From: Pseudomonadota bacterium
GTDB lineage: Bacteria; Pseudomonadota; Gammaproteobacteria; Burkholderiales; Burkholderiaceae_B
Assembly (NCBI GenBank): GCA_023386765.1
Contig: JAEWJD010000323.1
Coordinates: 1-6,818 of the forward strand
Direction of reading: 5' to 3'
Length of the DNA stretch: 6,818 nucleotides
A program made the position numbers and the translations under genes. Under the pieces are notes generated by a model. It saw nothing but the letters and a program-made list of their open reading frames with translations, was not told where the DNA came from and searched no databases. The first letter of the stretch is position 1. Every line of letters starts with the position of its first letter. Of this stretch, positions 1-6,818 are shown one piece after another.

Positions 1-725
1 CCGCCTTCGTAGATCAGGTCGACGATCAGCTTCAGCTCGTGCAGGCACTCGAAGTAGGCCATTTCCGGGGCATAGCCGGCATCGACCAGGGTGTCGAAAC
101 CTGCCTTGATCAGTTCGACCGCGCCACCGCACAGAACGGCCTGCTCACCGAACAGGTCGGTTTCGGTCTCTTCGCGGAAGTTGGTCTCGATGATGCCGGC
201 ACGGCCACCACCGTTGGCGCTGGCGTACGACAGGGCCACGTCACGGGCAGCGCCCGACTTGTCCTGATAGACAGCGACCAGGTGCGGCACGCCGCCACCC
301 TGGGCATAGGTCGAACGCACCGTGTGGCCCGGGGCCTTGGGGGCGATCATGATGACGTCGATGTCATCGCGCGGCACGACCTGGCCGTAGTGCACGTTGA
401 AACCGTGGGCAAAGGCCAGGGCAGCGCCGGCCTTGATGTTGGCGTGCACGGAATCGCGGTACACGGCGGCGATGTTTTCGTCGGGCAGCAGCATCATGAC
501 GATGTCGGCGCGCTTGACGGCGTCAGCCACTTCGGCGACGTCCAGACCGGCGTTGGCGGCCTTGTTCCAGGAAGCGCCGTCCTTGCGCAGGCCGACCACG
601 ACCTTCACGCCCGAATCATGCAGATTCAGCGCATGGGCGTGGCCCTGCGAGCCATAACCGATGATGGCAACGGTCTTGCCCTTGACGAGGGAGAGGTCGC
701 AGTCTTTGTCGTAGAAAACTTTCAT
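1..725 (-). CDS. ilvC: Ketol-acid reductoisomerase (NADP+), class I, 3' part missing at the window edge
   Basis: Acetohydroxy acid isomeroreductase, the cytoplasmic Mg2+/NADPH enzyme that isomerises and reduces acetolactate or acetohydroxybutyrate to dihydroxy acids (second shared step of Val/Leu/Ile synthesis). The gene starts at the ATG at 723-725 (MKVFYDKDCDL) and stays open to base 1, giving 241 complete codons of a usual ~338, so roughly the last 100 residues lie outside. The Rossmann dinucleotide motif GYGSQGHAHALN is at residues 24-35. Residues known in the class I family as catalytic or metal-binding are all at their usual numbers: His107, Lys130 (in APKAPGHTVR), Asp190, Glu194, Glu226 and Glu230. 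A GGAG Shine-Dalgarno lies 5 nt before the ATG. It is the third gene of the ilvI-ilvH-ilvC operon, 63 nt after ilvH. A long antisense frame over this region is a shadow. Nothing appears broken; truncation is only the window boundary. Confidence 0.98.
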   Translation of the reverse strand, partial: MKVFYDKDCDLSLVKGKTVAIIGYGSQGHAHALNLHDSGVKVVVGLRKDGASWNKAANAGLDVAEVADAVKRADIVMMLLPDENIAAVYRDSVHANIKAGAALAFAHGFNVHYGQVVPRDDIDVIMIAPKAPGHTVRSTYAQGGGVPHLVAVYQDKSGAARDVALSYASANGGGRAGIIETNFREETETDLFGEQAVLCGGAVELIKAGFDTLVDAGYAPEMAYFECLHELKLIVDLIYEG

Positions 726-788
726 GATTGCTCCAGATGCTTATTTTGGATTTGTTGAATTCAGAATGTAGGGTACTGCGTATGCCGC

Positions 789-1280
789 TCAGAGCTTGAG
801 AATCCGCTCGCCACGGCCGATGCCGGAAACACCGGTACGGACGGTCTCCAGAATCGCGCTGCGATCCAGCGCCTCGATAAAGGCCTGGACCTTGTCCTGA
901 TCGCCGGTCAGTTCGATCGTATACGACTTGTCGGTGACATCGATGATGCGGCCGCGGAAGATATCGGCCATGCGCTTGACCTCGTCGCGCTCCTTGCCGA
1001 CAGCACGCACCTTGATGAGCATCAGCTCACGCTCGATATGTGCGCCTTCGGTCAGGTCGACCACCTTGACCACATCCACCAGACGGTTCAGATGCTTGGT
1101 GATCTGCTCGATGATCTCATCCGAGCCCACCGTGACGACCGTCAGGCGCGACAGGGTCGCGTCTTCGGTGGGCGCCACGGTCAGCGTTTCGATGTTGTAG
1201 CCGCGCGCGGAAAACAGCCCCACCACGCGCGACAGCGCGCCGGGCTCGTTTTCCATCAGCACAGAAATAACGTGTTTCAT
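789..1280 (-). CDS. ilvH: Acetohydroxyacid synthase (acetolactate synthase) small regulatory subunit
   Basis: Regulatory subunit that raises activity of the large subunit and confers valine feedback inhibition. It has 163 residues, the same length as E. coli IlvH. An N-terminal ACT domain spans about residues 3-78, with the typical NEPGALSRVVGLFSARGYNIE stretch split as NEPGALSRVVG (11-21) and LFSARGYNIE (22-31). Gly14 and Asn29, positions tied to valine binding in E. coli IlvH, are kept, so valine sensitivity is expected. The C-terminal ACT-like half includes GAHIERELMLIKV (79-91), IFRGRIIDVT (107-116) and the end GIGRGERILKL. The start is well set: AAGGAG at 1287-1292 lies 6 nt before the ATG and overlaps the ilvI stop codon (TAA at 1291-1293). 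Only 10 nt separate the two genes, which suggests translational coupling and matched subunit amounts. The name ilvN is used for the same gene in some genomes. Confidence 0.98.
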   Translation of the reverse strand: MKHVISVLMENEPGALSRVVGLFSARGYNIETLTVAPTEDATLSRLTVVTVGSDEIIEQITKHLNRLVDVVKVVDLTEGAHIERELMLIKVRAVGKERDEVKRMADIFRGRIIDVTDKSYTIELTGDQDKVQAFIEALDRSAILETVRTGVSGIGRGERILKL

Positions 1281-1290
1281 GCTGGACTCC

Positions 1291-3006
<1,716 letters not shown>

Positions 3007-3334
3007 GTTGTCATTCCTTTTTAGACCAGCGCTGATTCTCTGATTGCCGGCCACCCGGATACGGCGGCGGCGGAACCCATACCGGCGGCGGCAACATGAT
3101 CCGGCGCTTTGAGGCTCACGGAGCCACGCCACCCGGACACCTTGCCGACCCGGCACTGATTCGTCAAAGACACAGTGCGAACATCCCGGGGATGCTGAAG
3201 GTCGAAACGGAAGCCTTGGCAACACACGCTTTTGGCGCGGCCAACAGCAGATAAAACTGGCGCAGCAGGCCGCGGAAGGTGGCCCGGGCCCTGCTCGCCC
3301 GCGCGCCGGATTCGGATAGCAGACCGGCGCAAGA
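3007..3334 (-). promoter_or_regulatory. Predicted long 5' leader of the ilvIHC mRNA
   Basis: If transcription begins about 7 nt after the TATAAA element (near 3334), the mRNA carries about 330 nt before the ilvI ATG. It ends with a good Shine-Dalgarno (AAAAAGGA, 8 nt before the ATG). Visible elements, read on the minus strand: a small hairpin GGCTC-CGT-GAGCC (3113-3125), a possible closing pair CCGGAT (3099-3104) with ATCCGG (3055-3060) around a CCG-rich loop, and a six-codon frame MFALCL at 3164-3184 including stop. No hairpin followed by a T-run is present, and no leader peptide rich in Val, Leu or Ile with a proper ribosome site, so classical attenuation is not supported. The start point is inferred from the promoter call. 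Confidence 0.4.
3059..3098. repeat. Imperfect 20-base tandem repeat (ATAC-GGCGGCGGC) in the ilvI leader
   Basis: Two adjacent units begin ATACGGCGGCGGCGGAAC (3059-3076) and ATACCGGCGGCGGCAAC (3079-3095). They align with two small indels. A third, much weaker start (ATCCGGCG) follows at 3099. On the mRNA strand this gives two CCGCCGCC tracts separated by GGTATGGGTT. In GC-rich DNA it could be simple slippage; it may also form the loop of a larger stem (3055-3060 with 3099-3104). Confidence 0.45.
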
Positions 3335-3340
3335 GGAGGA

Positions 3341-3369
3341 TTTATACCGCGTTGCGGCATCCTCCGCAA
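3341..3369 (-). promoter_or_regulatory. Candidate sigma-70 promoter of ilvIHC
   Basis: Read on the minus strand, TTGCGG (3364-3369) is followed by a 17-bp spacer and TATAAA (3341-3346). The -10 matches consensus at five of six bases and the spacing is ideal; the -35 keeps the important TTG. TATA-like hexamers are rare in this GC-rich region, which strengthens the call. Transcription would start near 3334. A TTGACG further down (3162-3167) has no -10 at a usable distance and was not chosen. Confidence 0.6.
3352..3369. promoter_or_regulatory. Operator-like palindrome TTGCGG-N6-CCGCAA on the ilvI -35 element
   Basis: A perfect 6-bp inverted repeat with a 6-base centre: TTGCGG at 3352-3357 and CCGCAA at 3364-3369 on the plus strand. 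One arm is exactly the -35 hexamer of the candidate ilvI promoter and the other lies in its spacer, the classic place for a repressor dimer. It does not fit the LysR T-N11-A pattern, and I do not recognise the cognate regulator. A chance palindrome cannot be excluded. Confidence 0.35.
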
Positions 3370-3371
3370 AT

Positions 3372-3411
3372 CGGGCTGTTGCCCGCCTGCATCATGGCAG
3401 GGCAGGCGGGC
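3372..3411. repeat. Overlapping inverted repeats between the divergent promoters
   Basis: A perfect 10-bp inverted repeat, GCCCGCCTGC (3381-3390) and GCAGGCGGGC (3402-3411), has an 11-base loop. The left arm also pairs with CGGGC at 3372-3376 across a 4-base loop (CGGGC-TGTT-GCCCG), so two mutually exclusive hairpins share 3381-3385. No T-run follows on either strand, so it is not an intrinsic terminator. It lies just upstream of the ilvI -35 and about 85 bases upstream of the rightward -10 candidate, outside both predicted transcripts, so a protein-binding or DNA-structural role is more likely than an RNA one. Confidence 0.55.
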
Positions 3412-3494
3412 CGCCGGCAGCGAGGCCCAGCGCCCTTTTGCGGTGCACACCACGGCGGAGGCTGGTTCCGGCCCCCAAACCGCCCGGCGCTCTC

Positions 3495-3500
3495 TATACT
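3495..3500 (+). promoter_or_regulatory. Candidate -10 element for the FUSC-family gene
   Basis: TATACT matches the sigma-70 -10 consensus at five of six bases and stands out in a GC-rich background. A start near 3507 would leave a leader of about 25 nt before the ATG at 3532. No convincing -35 lies 16-18 bp upstream (the sequence there is C-rich), so the promoter may be weak or need an activator. Confidence 0.4.
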
Positions 3501-3531
3501 TGCCTCATCACGGTCTTTTGCGCGTTCTGCC

Positions 3532-5709
3532 ATGGACATCCGCATCGCCAATATCCGGCGTTTCCTCTACAGCCATTATTTCTTTGGCGGCGTGCGCCAG
3601 GCGGTCGGCATGCTGCTGCCGGTGCTGGTGCTCGGCGGCCTTTTCGGCCAATACGCCATGGGGCTGGTGGCCACCTTCGGCGCCCAGTGCCTGGCCATCA
3701 TCGACCAGCCCGCCGGCCCCCAGCGCCACCGCAACAACGAAATGCTCGGCGGCGCACTGCTGGGCACCGGCACCGTGGCCGTCACCGGCCTGGCCTCGAC
3801 CTACCCGCTGATCCTGTGGCTGGTCGTGATCGGGCAGTGCTTTCTGTTCTCGATGTTCACCGTGTTCGGCAAGCGAGGGGGCCTGATCGGCTTTGCCTGC
3901 CTGCTGCTCATGACGCTGACCATGCATTCGCCCATGGCCCCCGACGAGGTCGTCTGGCATGTGCTAGCCACCCTGGGCGGGTCGCTGTTCTATCTGCTCT
4001 TCAGTTTCGCCTTCCGCCGTGTGTTCTGGCTGCGCGAGGAGCGCCAGGCGCTGTCCGTGGCCCTGTTCTCGACCGCTGACTACGTTTCCTCGCGCGCCCG
4101 GCTCTATGACGAAACGGCCGACCTGGACGACGCCTATCTGGCGTTGATGCAACGGCAGTCGCTCATGACCGAGAACCAGCAGGCCGCGCGCGACCTCGTG
4201 CTGCGTGCACTGCCACGCGGCAAGGGCTATCGCGAAAGTGACCGCATCATGCTGTGGAACATGTTCGTCGACATGCTGCAACTGCTCGACACCCTGGTGG
4301 CCACCCACACCGACTACGCGCGCCTGCGCCGCGCCCTGGCCGGCAATGATTGCCTGATCTTCATGCGCGACGCCCTGATCAAGATGTCGATGGAGCTCAA
4401 CCGCATTGCACTCGACCTCTCGCGCGGCCGGCCCACGCAATACCGCAGCAGCGCCAAGGCCGAGCTGCGCGCCATCGAGTACGAGATCGAACAGCTGAAA
4501 CAGGCCGGCCTGAGCGAGCGCGACCCGGAAATCCTCACCCTGCTGGTGCAGGTGTTGCGGCGCCTGCGCAACGCCGCCCGCCTGGTCGACCGGCTGGCCG
4601 ATCACAGCCAGGCGCCGCACGATGCCGTGCCCACCAGCGCGCTGCGCATCGACAAATCGCTCACCCGCTTCATGTCGCGCCAGGAAGTCCGCCTGGGCAT
4701 GCTGACCAGCAATCTGCGACTGGACTCACCGCACTGCCGCTACGCGTTGCGCGTGACGCTGGCCGCGGCCATCGCGCTGGGCGTGATCGGCAGCCTGCTG
4801 CCGGCAGAAATGGCCTCGCACAGCTACTGGGTGCTGCTGACCATCGTCATCGTCATGAAGCCCGGTTTTGCCATGACCCGCCAGCGCAACGGCTGGCGCC
4901 TGATGGGCACCCTGATCGGCTGCCTGCTGGCGCTGGCGCTGTTCCTGGTCACCGACAAACCCGCCGTGCTGTTCGCCGTGCTGTTGACCGCGTGCATCAT
5001 GGGCAACAGCCTGGTGCAGCTCAACTACATGGGCAGCGCCATCTTCAACACTTTGTTCGTGGTGCTGGTGTTTCACTTCGTGGCGCCCGGCACGGTCTCG
5101 CTGGGGGTGATCGGGGAACGTGCGCTGGACACGCTGGTCGGCTGCATCCTGGCACTGCTGTGCAGCTACGTGCTGCCCTGGTGGGAAGCCAACTACATGG
5201 CGCCGCTGGCGCGCGCTGCCTCGCGCGCCAACCTTGAATACCTGCGCGCGGGCATGCGCTATATCGATGTACTGCGCCGCTACGGTGGCGCGCAGGCCGA
5301 CGCCGGCAATGCCGAGGTCACGGAGGCCGACGTGGCCTTGCGCCTGGCGCGCAAGAACGTGCATATCGCCTTCAGCAACTATGCCGAAGCCTTCTATCGC
5401 ATGATGAGTGAACCTCAGCACCACCAGATCAACGTGCCGGAGTTCAACAACCTGCTGATCCAGAACCACGTGCTGGCCTCCCAGATCACCGCCACCGTCC
5501 CCACGTTGGCCGCGATGGAGCAGACACCGGCGCCGGTGCAACTGGCCCTGGAAGGCATGGAGCAAGCCTTGCAGGCCGATCAACCCGAGCCGGCGCTGCC
5601 GCCTTTCTCGATGGACACCCAGGGCGAAGCGGCCGGACTGGCCTACCCCATCAAGCAGATGCTGCGCGCCAGCGGCATGATCCGCCAGGAGCTGCAGGCC
5701 GTGGCCTGA
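3532..5709 (+). CDS. FUSC/YccS-family inner-membrane protein (fusaric acid resistance-like)
   Basis: A 725-residue membrane protein, close in length to E. coli YccS (about 720). It has the two-part family layout: an N-terminal hydrophobic block with about five or six membrane segments (residues 21-160, including a GGLFGQYAMGLVATFGAQ stretch at 35-52); a charged, helical cytoplasmic region rich in Arg, Glu and Leu (about 161-400); a second hydrophobic block (404-550) with the FUSC signature YWVLLTIVIVMKPGF (432-446), TRQR (449-452) and RLMGTLIG (456-463); and a soluble C-terminal tail (551-725). Related proteins are linked to efflux of aromatic acids, but the substrate and even transport are unproven for the YccS branch. 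The chosen start MDIRIANIRRF is where membrane-protein-like sequence begins; the frame stays open 100 codons upstream through the control region. No Shine-Dalgarno is visible before this ATG. No partner membrane-fusion or outer-membrane gene is adjacent, unlike aaeAB-type efflux operons. Confidence 0.85.
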   Translation: MDIRIANIRRFLYSHYFFGGVRQAVGMLLPVLVLGGLFGQYAMGLVATFGAQCLAIIDQPAGPQRHRNNEMLGGALLGTGTVAVTGLASTYPLILWLVVIGQCFLFSMFTVFGKRGGLIGFACLLLMTLTMHSPMAPDEVVWHVLATLGGSLFYLLFSFAFRRVFWLREERQALSVALFSTADYVSSRARLYDETADLDDAYLALMQRQSLMTENQQAARDLVLRALPRGKGYRESDRIMLWNMFVDMLQLLDTLVATHTDYARLRRALAGNDCLIFMRDALIKMSMELNRIALDLSRGRPTQYRSSAKAELRAIEYEIEQLKQAGLSERDPEILTLLVQVLRRLRNAARLVDRLADHSQAPHDAVPTSALRIDKSLTRFMSRQEVRLGMLTSNLRLDSPHCRYALRVTLAAAIALGVIGSLLPAEMASHSYWVLLTIVIVMKPGFAMTRQRNGWRLMGTLIGCLLALALFLVTDKPAVLFAVLLTACIMGNSLVQLNYMGSAIFNTLFVVLVFHFVAPGTVSLGVIGERALDTLVGCILALLCSYVLPWWEANYMAPLARAASRANLEYLRAGMRYIDVLRRYGGAQADAGNAEVTEADVALRLARKNVHIAFSNYAEAFYRMMSEPQHHQINVPEFNNLLIQNHVLASQITATVPTLAAMEQTPAPVQLALEGMEQALQADQPEPALPPFSMDTQGEAAGLAYPIKQMLRASGMIRQELQAVA

Positions 5710-5742
5710 GCCCCGGCCTCGGCCCGGCGGCGGGAAACGGAC

Positions 5743-5770
5743 AAAAAAAAGCGGCGGACAATGCCGCCGC
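5743..5770 (-). terminator. Intrinsic terminator of the yaaA transcript
   Basis: Read on the minus strand, a perfect 7-bp GC-only stem GCGGCGG/CCGCCGC (arms at 5764-5770 and 5751-5757, 6-base loop) is followed directly by eight T (A-run at 5743-5750 on the plus strand). It starts about 18 bases after the yaaA stop codon. On the plus strand the hairpin is followed by CCTGCAG, with no T-run, so it should not stop transcription from the converging FUSC gene efficiently. Confidence 0.9.
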
Positions 5771-5774
5771 CCTG

Positions 5775-5796
5775 CAGTCCTGAGACCTCAGTCCTG
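5775..5796. repeat. Short direct repeat CAGTCCTG spanning the yaaA stop codon
   Basis: CAGTCCTG occurs at 5775-5782 and again at 5789-5796, 14 bases apart. The second copy covers the last codons and stop of yaaA. The intervening TGAGACCTCA (5781-5790) is a 4-bp-armed palindrome. It looks like a small local duplication in the 3' untranslated stretch; no function is evident. Confidence 0.35.
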
Positions 5797-6561
5797 CTTG
5801 CGCCGGAACACCAGCTTGTCTTCGCTCGACGCCGCGGCGTCAAAGGCATAGCCTTCGCTGGCAAAGCCACGCAGGTCTTCGGCCCGCGCGACCTTGTTCT
5901 CGATGGCGTAGCGCACCATCAGGCCGCGCGCCCGTTTGGCATGGAAGCTGATCACTTTCCAGGCGCCGCTCTTCCAATCCTGGAACACGCACTGCACCAC
6001 GCGCGCCTTCAGGGTCTTCAGGTCAACCGCCTTGAAATACTCTTCCGATGCCAGGTTGATGACCAGCGGCGCCGCCTCGCCCTCCTGGCGCTCGTTCAGG
6101 TAGCCCGCGATGGTCGAGCCCCAGTAGTCGTACAGATTGCGGCCCTTGGACGTCTGCAGGCGGGTGCCCATTTCAAGGCGATACGGCTGCATCAGATCCA
6201 GCGGACGCAACGCTCCATACAGGCCACTGAGAATGACCAAGTGCTCCTGCGCCCATTCGAGCTGGGCAACCGACAGCGTCGGCGCCTCCAGGCCCTCATA
6301 GACATCGCCATTGAAGGCCAGCACGGCCTGGCGTGCATTGTCCTGGGTAAAGCTGCGGGTCCAGCCGGCATAGCGGCCGACATTGAGTTCGGCCAGCGCC
6401 GGGCTCAGGCTCATCAGCTCGGCGATATCGCCGGCCGACTTGGTCTTGAGCACATCGATGAGCGCAGCAGCCTGCGGCACGAACAGCGGTTGGGTGTGCC
6501 CGACGGCCGGCAACGGCGAGTCGTAGTCAAGTTTCTTGGCGGGGGAAAGCAAAAACAGCAT
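5788..6561 (-). CDS. yaaA: Peroxide stress protein YaaA (DUF328/UPF0246 family)
   Basis: A 257-residue cytoplasmic protein, one residue shorter than E. coli YaaA. In E. coli this family limits intracellular free iron and so protects DNA and proteins during hydrogen peroxide stress, under OxyR control; the biochemical activity is not settled, although a DNA-binding fold has been reported. Family blocks visible: MLFLLSPAKKLD (1-12), FNGDVYEGL (83-91), LSGLYGALRPLDLMQPYRLE (111-130), NLYDYWG (142-148), NLASEEYFK (169-177) and KVISFHAKRARGLMVRY (202-218). The ATG at 6559-6561 gives the canonical N-terminus; AAGGA lies 10 nt upstream, a slightly long spacing. It begins 20 nt after the upstream dehydrogenase gene, with no promoter visible in the gap, so it is probably co-transcribed with it and ends at the terminator 18 nt downstream. 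No OxyR site can be assigned here; one, if present, would lie beyond the window. Confidence 0.95.
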   Translation of the reverse strand: MLFLLSPAKKLDYDSPLPAVGHTQPLFVPQAAALIDVLKTKSAGDIAELMSLSPALAELNVGRYAGWTRSFTQDNARQAVLAFNGDVYEGLEAPTLSVAQLEWAQEHLVILSGLYGALRPLDLMQPYRLEMGTRLQTSKGRNLYDYWGSTIAGYLNERQEGEAAPLVINLASEEYFKAVDLKTLKARVVQCVFQDWKSGAWKVISFHAKRARGLMVRYAIENKVARAEDLRGFASEGYAFDAAASSEDKLVFRRKQD

Positions 6562-6581
6562 ACGTGCACAATCCTTGTTAA

Positions 6582-6818
6582 TCAGCGGGCAGTCCAGCCG
6601 CCATCCACGGAAATCGTCGTGCCGGTGATCTGCGCCGCCGCCTCCGAAGCCAGGAACACGGCCGTGCCACCCAGTTGCTCAGGCGTGACGAACTGCAGCG
6701 AAGGCTGCTTCTCGCTCAACAGCTCGCGAGCCGCGGCTTCCTGGTCCACGCCATCGCGCTCGGCCAGCGCCGAGATCTGCTTCTCGACCAGCGGCGTGCG
6801 CACCCATCCCGGGCAGAT
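6582..6818 (-). CDS. Short-chain dehydrogenase, probably 3-hydroxybutyrate dehydrogenase, C-terminal 78 residues
   Basis: Only the 3' end is in the window: the frame is open from base 6818 to the TGA at 6582-6584, giving 78 residues of a usual ~260. It begins ICPGWVRTPLVEKQI, the post-catalytic PG motif and substrate loop of SDR enzymes, followed by SEKQPSLQFVTPEQLGGTAV and the family end FLASEAAAQITGTTISVDGGWTAR. The TPLVEKQI, EKQPS-FVTPEQLG and DGGWTA blocks resemble NAD-dependent D-3-hydroxybutyrate dehydrogenases, which interconvert 3-hydroxybutyrate and acetoacetate in polyhydroxybutyrate/ketone-body use; the Gln of the EKQI loop probably corresponds to the substrate-binding Gln of that family. 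The catalytic Ser/Tyr/Lys and the NAD-binding Gly motif lie outside the window, so a related SDR is possible. A GTG at 6801-6803 is internal, not a start. It likely shares an operon with yaaA. The symbol bdhA or hbdH would apply if confirmed. Confidence 0.85.
   Translation of the reverse strand: MCPGWVRTPLVEKQISALAERDGVDQEAAARELLSEKQPSLQFVTPEQLGGTAVFLASEAAAQITGTTISVDGGWTAR

Larger units (their letters stand above)
3007..3531. other. Divergent intergenic control region between ilvI and the FUSC gene
   Basis: No gene is supported here. Measured from the two start codons, 525 bases separate the leftward ilvI from the rightward FUSC-family gene. The half near ilvI (3007 to about 3334) is a predicted untranslated leader. 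The middle (3341-3411) holds the ilvI promoter and three short perfect inverted repeats. The right part (3412-3531) holds a -10 candidate for the rightward gene. Open frames cross the region on both strands, as expected at this GC content, but they lack a ribosome-binding site with a plausible start and read as low-complexity Ala/Arg/Gly/Pro-rich sequence. Confidence 0.75.

Noticed and set aside
39..758. 239-codon open frame antisense to ilvC
   Set aside because: Shadow of ilvC: the low-complexity product has no domain, and ilvC on the other strand has every catalytic residue.
3162..3167. TTGACG as a -35 for a nearer ilvI promoter
   Set aside because: No -10-like hexamer at 16-18 bp on the minus strand; the sequence there is GCAAGGT-like.
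3007..3453. 149-codon N-terminal extension of ilvI
   Set aside because: It would run through the promoter and leader, is rich in Arg/Pro/Ala/Cys, and family members start at MELNGADILVRC, which has a good ribosome site.
3232..3531. 100-codon N-terminal extension of the FUSC gene
   Set aside because: No ribosome site at its start; the product is Arg/Pro/Ala-rich rather than membrane-like, and it overlaps the ilvI promoter and the inverted repeats.
3964..4620. 218-codon frame antisense to the FUSC gene (and a 285-codon one at 4726-5583)
   Set aside because: Both are Gln/His/Gly/Ala-rich mirror frames of a gene with clear membrane segments and the FUSC signature.
5751..5770. Bidirectional terminator serving the FUSC gene as well
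   Set aside because: On the plus strand the hairpin is followed by CCTGCAG, not a T-run, so only the minus-strand direction is supported.

Overview
The window is GC-rich, dense, ordinary-looking chromosomal DNA. Protein sequences and gene order point to a betaproteobacterium of the Alcaligenaceae type (Bordetella/Achromobacter-like). This rests on recognising the protein sequences by eye; no search was run. No RNA gene, insertion sequence, prophage, CRISPR array or integration site was found.

Layout: (1) Positions 1-3006, minus strand, hold a branched-chain amino acid operon read right to left: ilvI (acetohydroxyacid synthase large subunit), ilvH (its ACT-domain regulatory subunit) and ilvC (ketol-acid reductoisomerase, cut by the left window edge). 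IlvI/IlvH make acetolactate or acetohydroxybutyrate, and IlvC converts these to dihydroxy acids, so the operon encodes the first two shared steps of valine, leucine and isoleucine synthesis. (2) Positions 3007-3531 are a 525-base divergent control region. It holds a good candidate ilvI promoter (TTGCGG, 17 bp, TATAAA), a predicted leader of about 330 nt, a cluster of perfect short inverted repeats around and upstream of the ilvI -35 element, and a TATACT -10 candidate for the rightward gene. (3) Positions 3532-5709, plus strand, hold a 725-residue inner-membrane protein of the FUSC/YccS family. (4) Positions 5710-5787 are a convergent gap with a textbook intrinsic terminator acting on the minus strand. 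(5) Positions 5788-6818, minus strand, hold yaaA (peroxide stress protein) preceded 20 nt upstream by the 3' end of an SDR gene, most likely 3-hydroxybutyrate dehydrogenase. These two probably share a transcript ending at that terminator.

I see no undescribed multi-gene system. The least explained part is the divergent control region: the long ilvI leader lacks an intrinsic terminator or a convincing branched-chain-rich leader peptide, so classical attenuation is not supported, while an operator-like palindrome lies on the -35 element.
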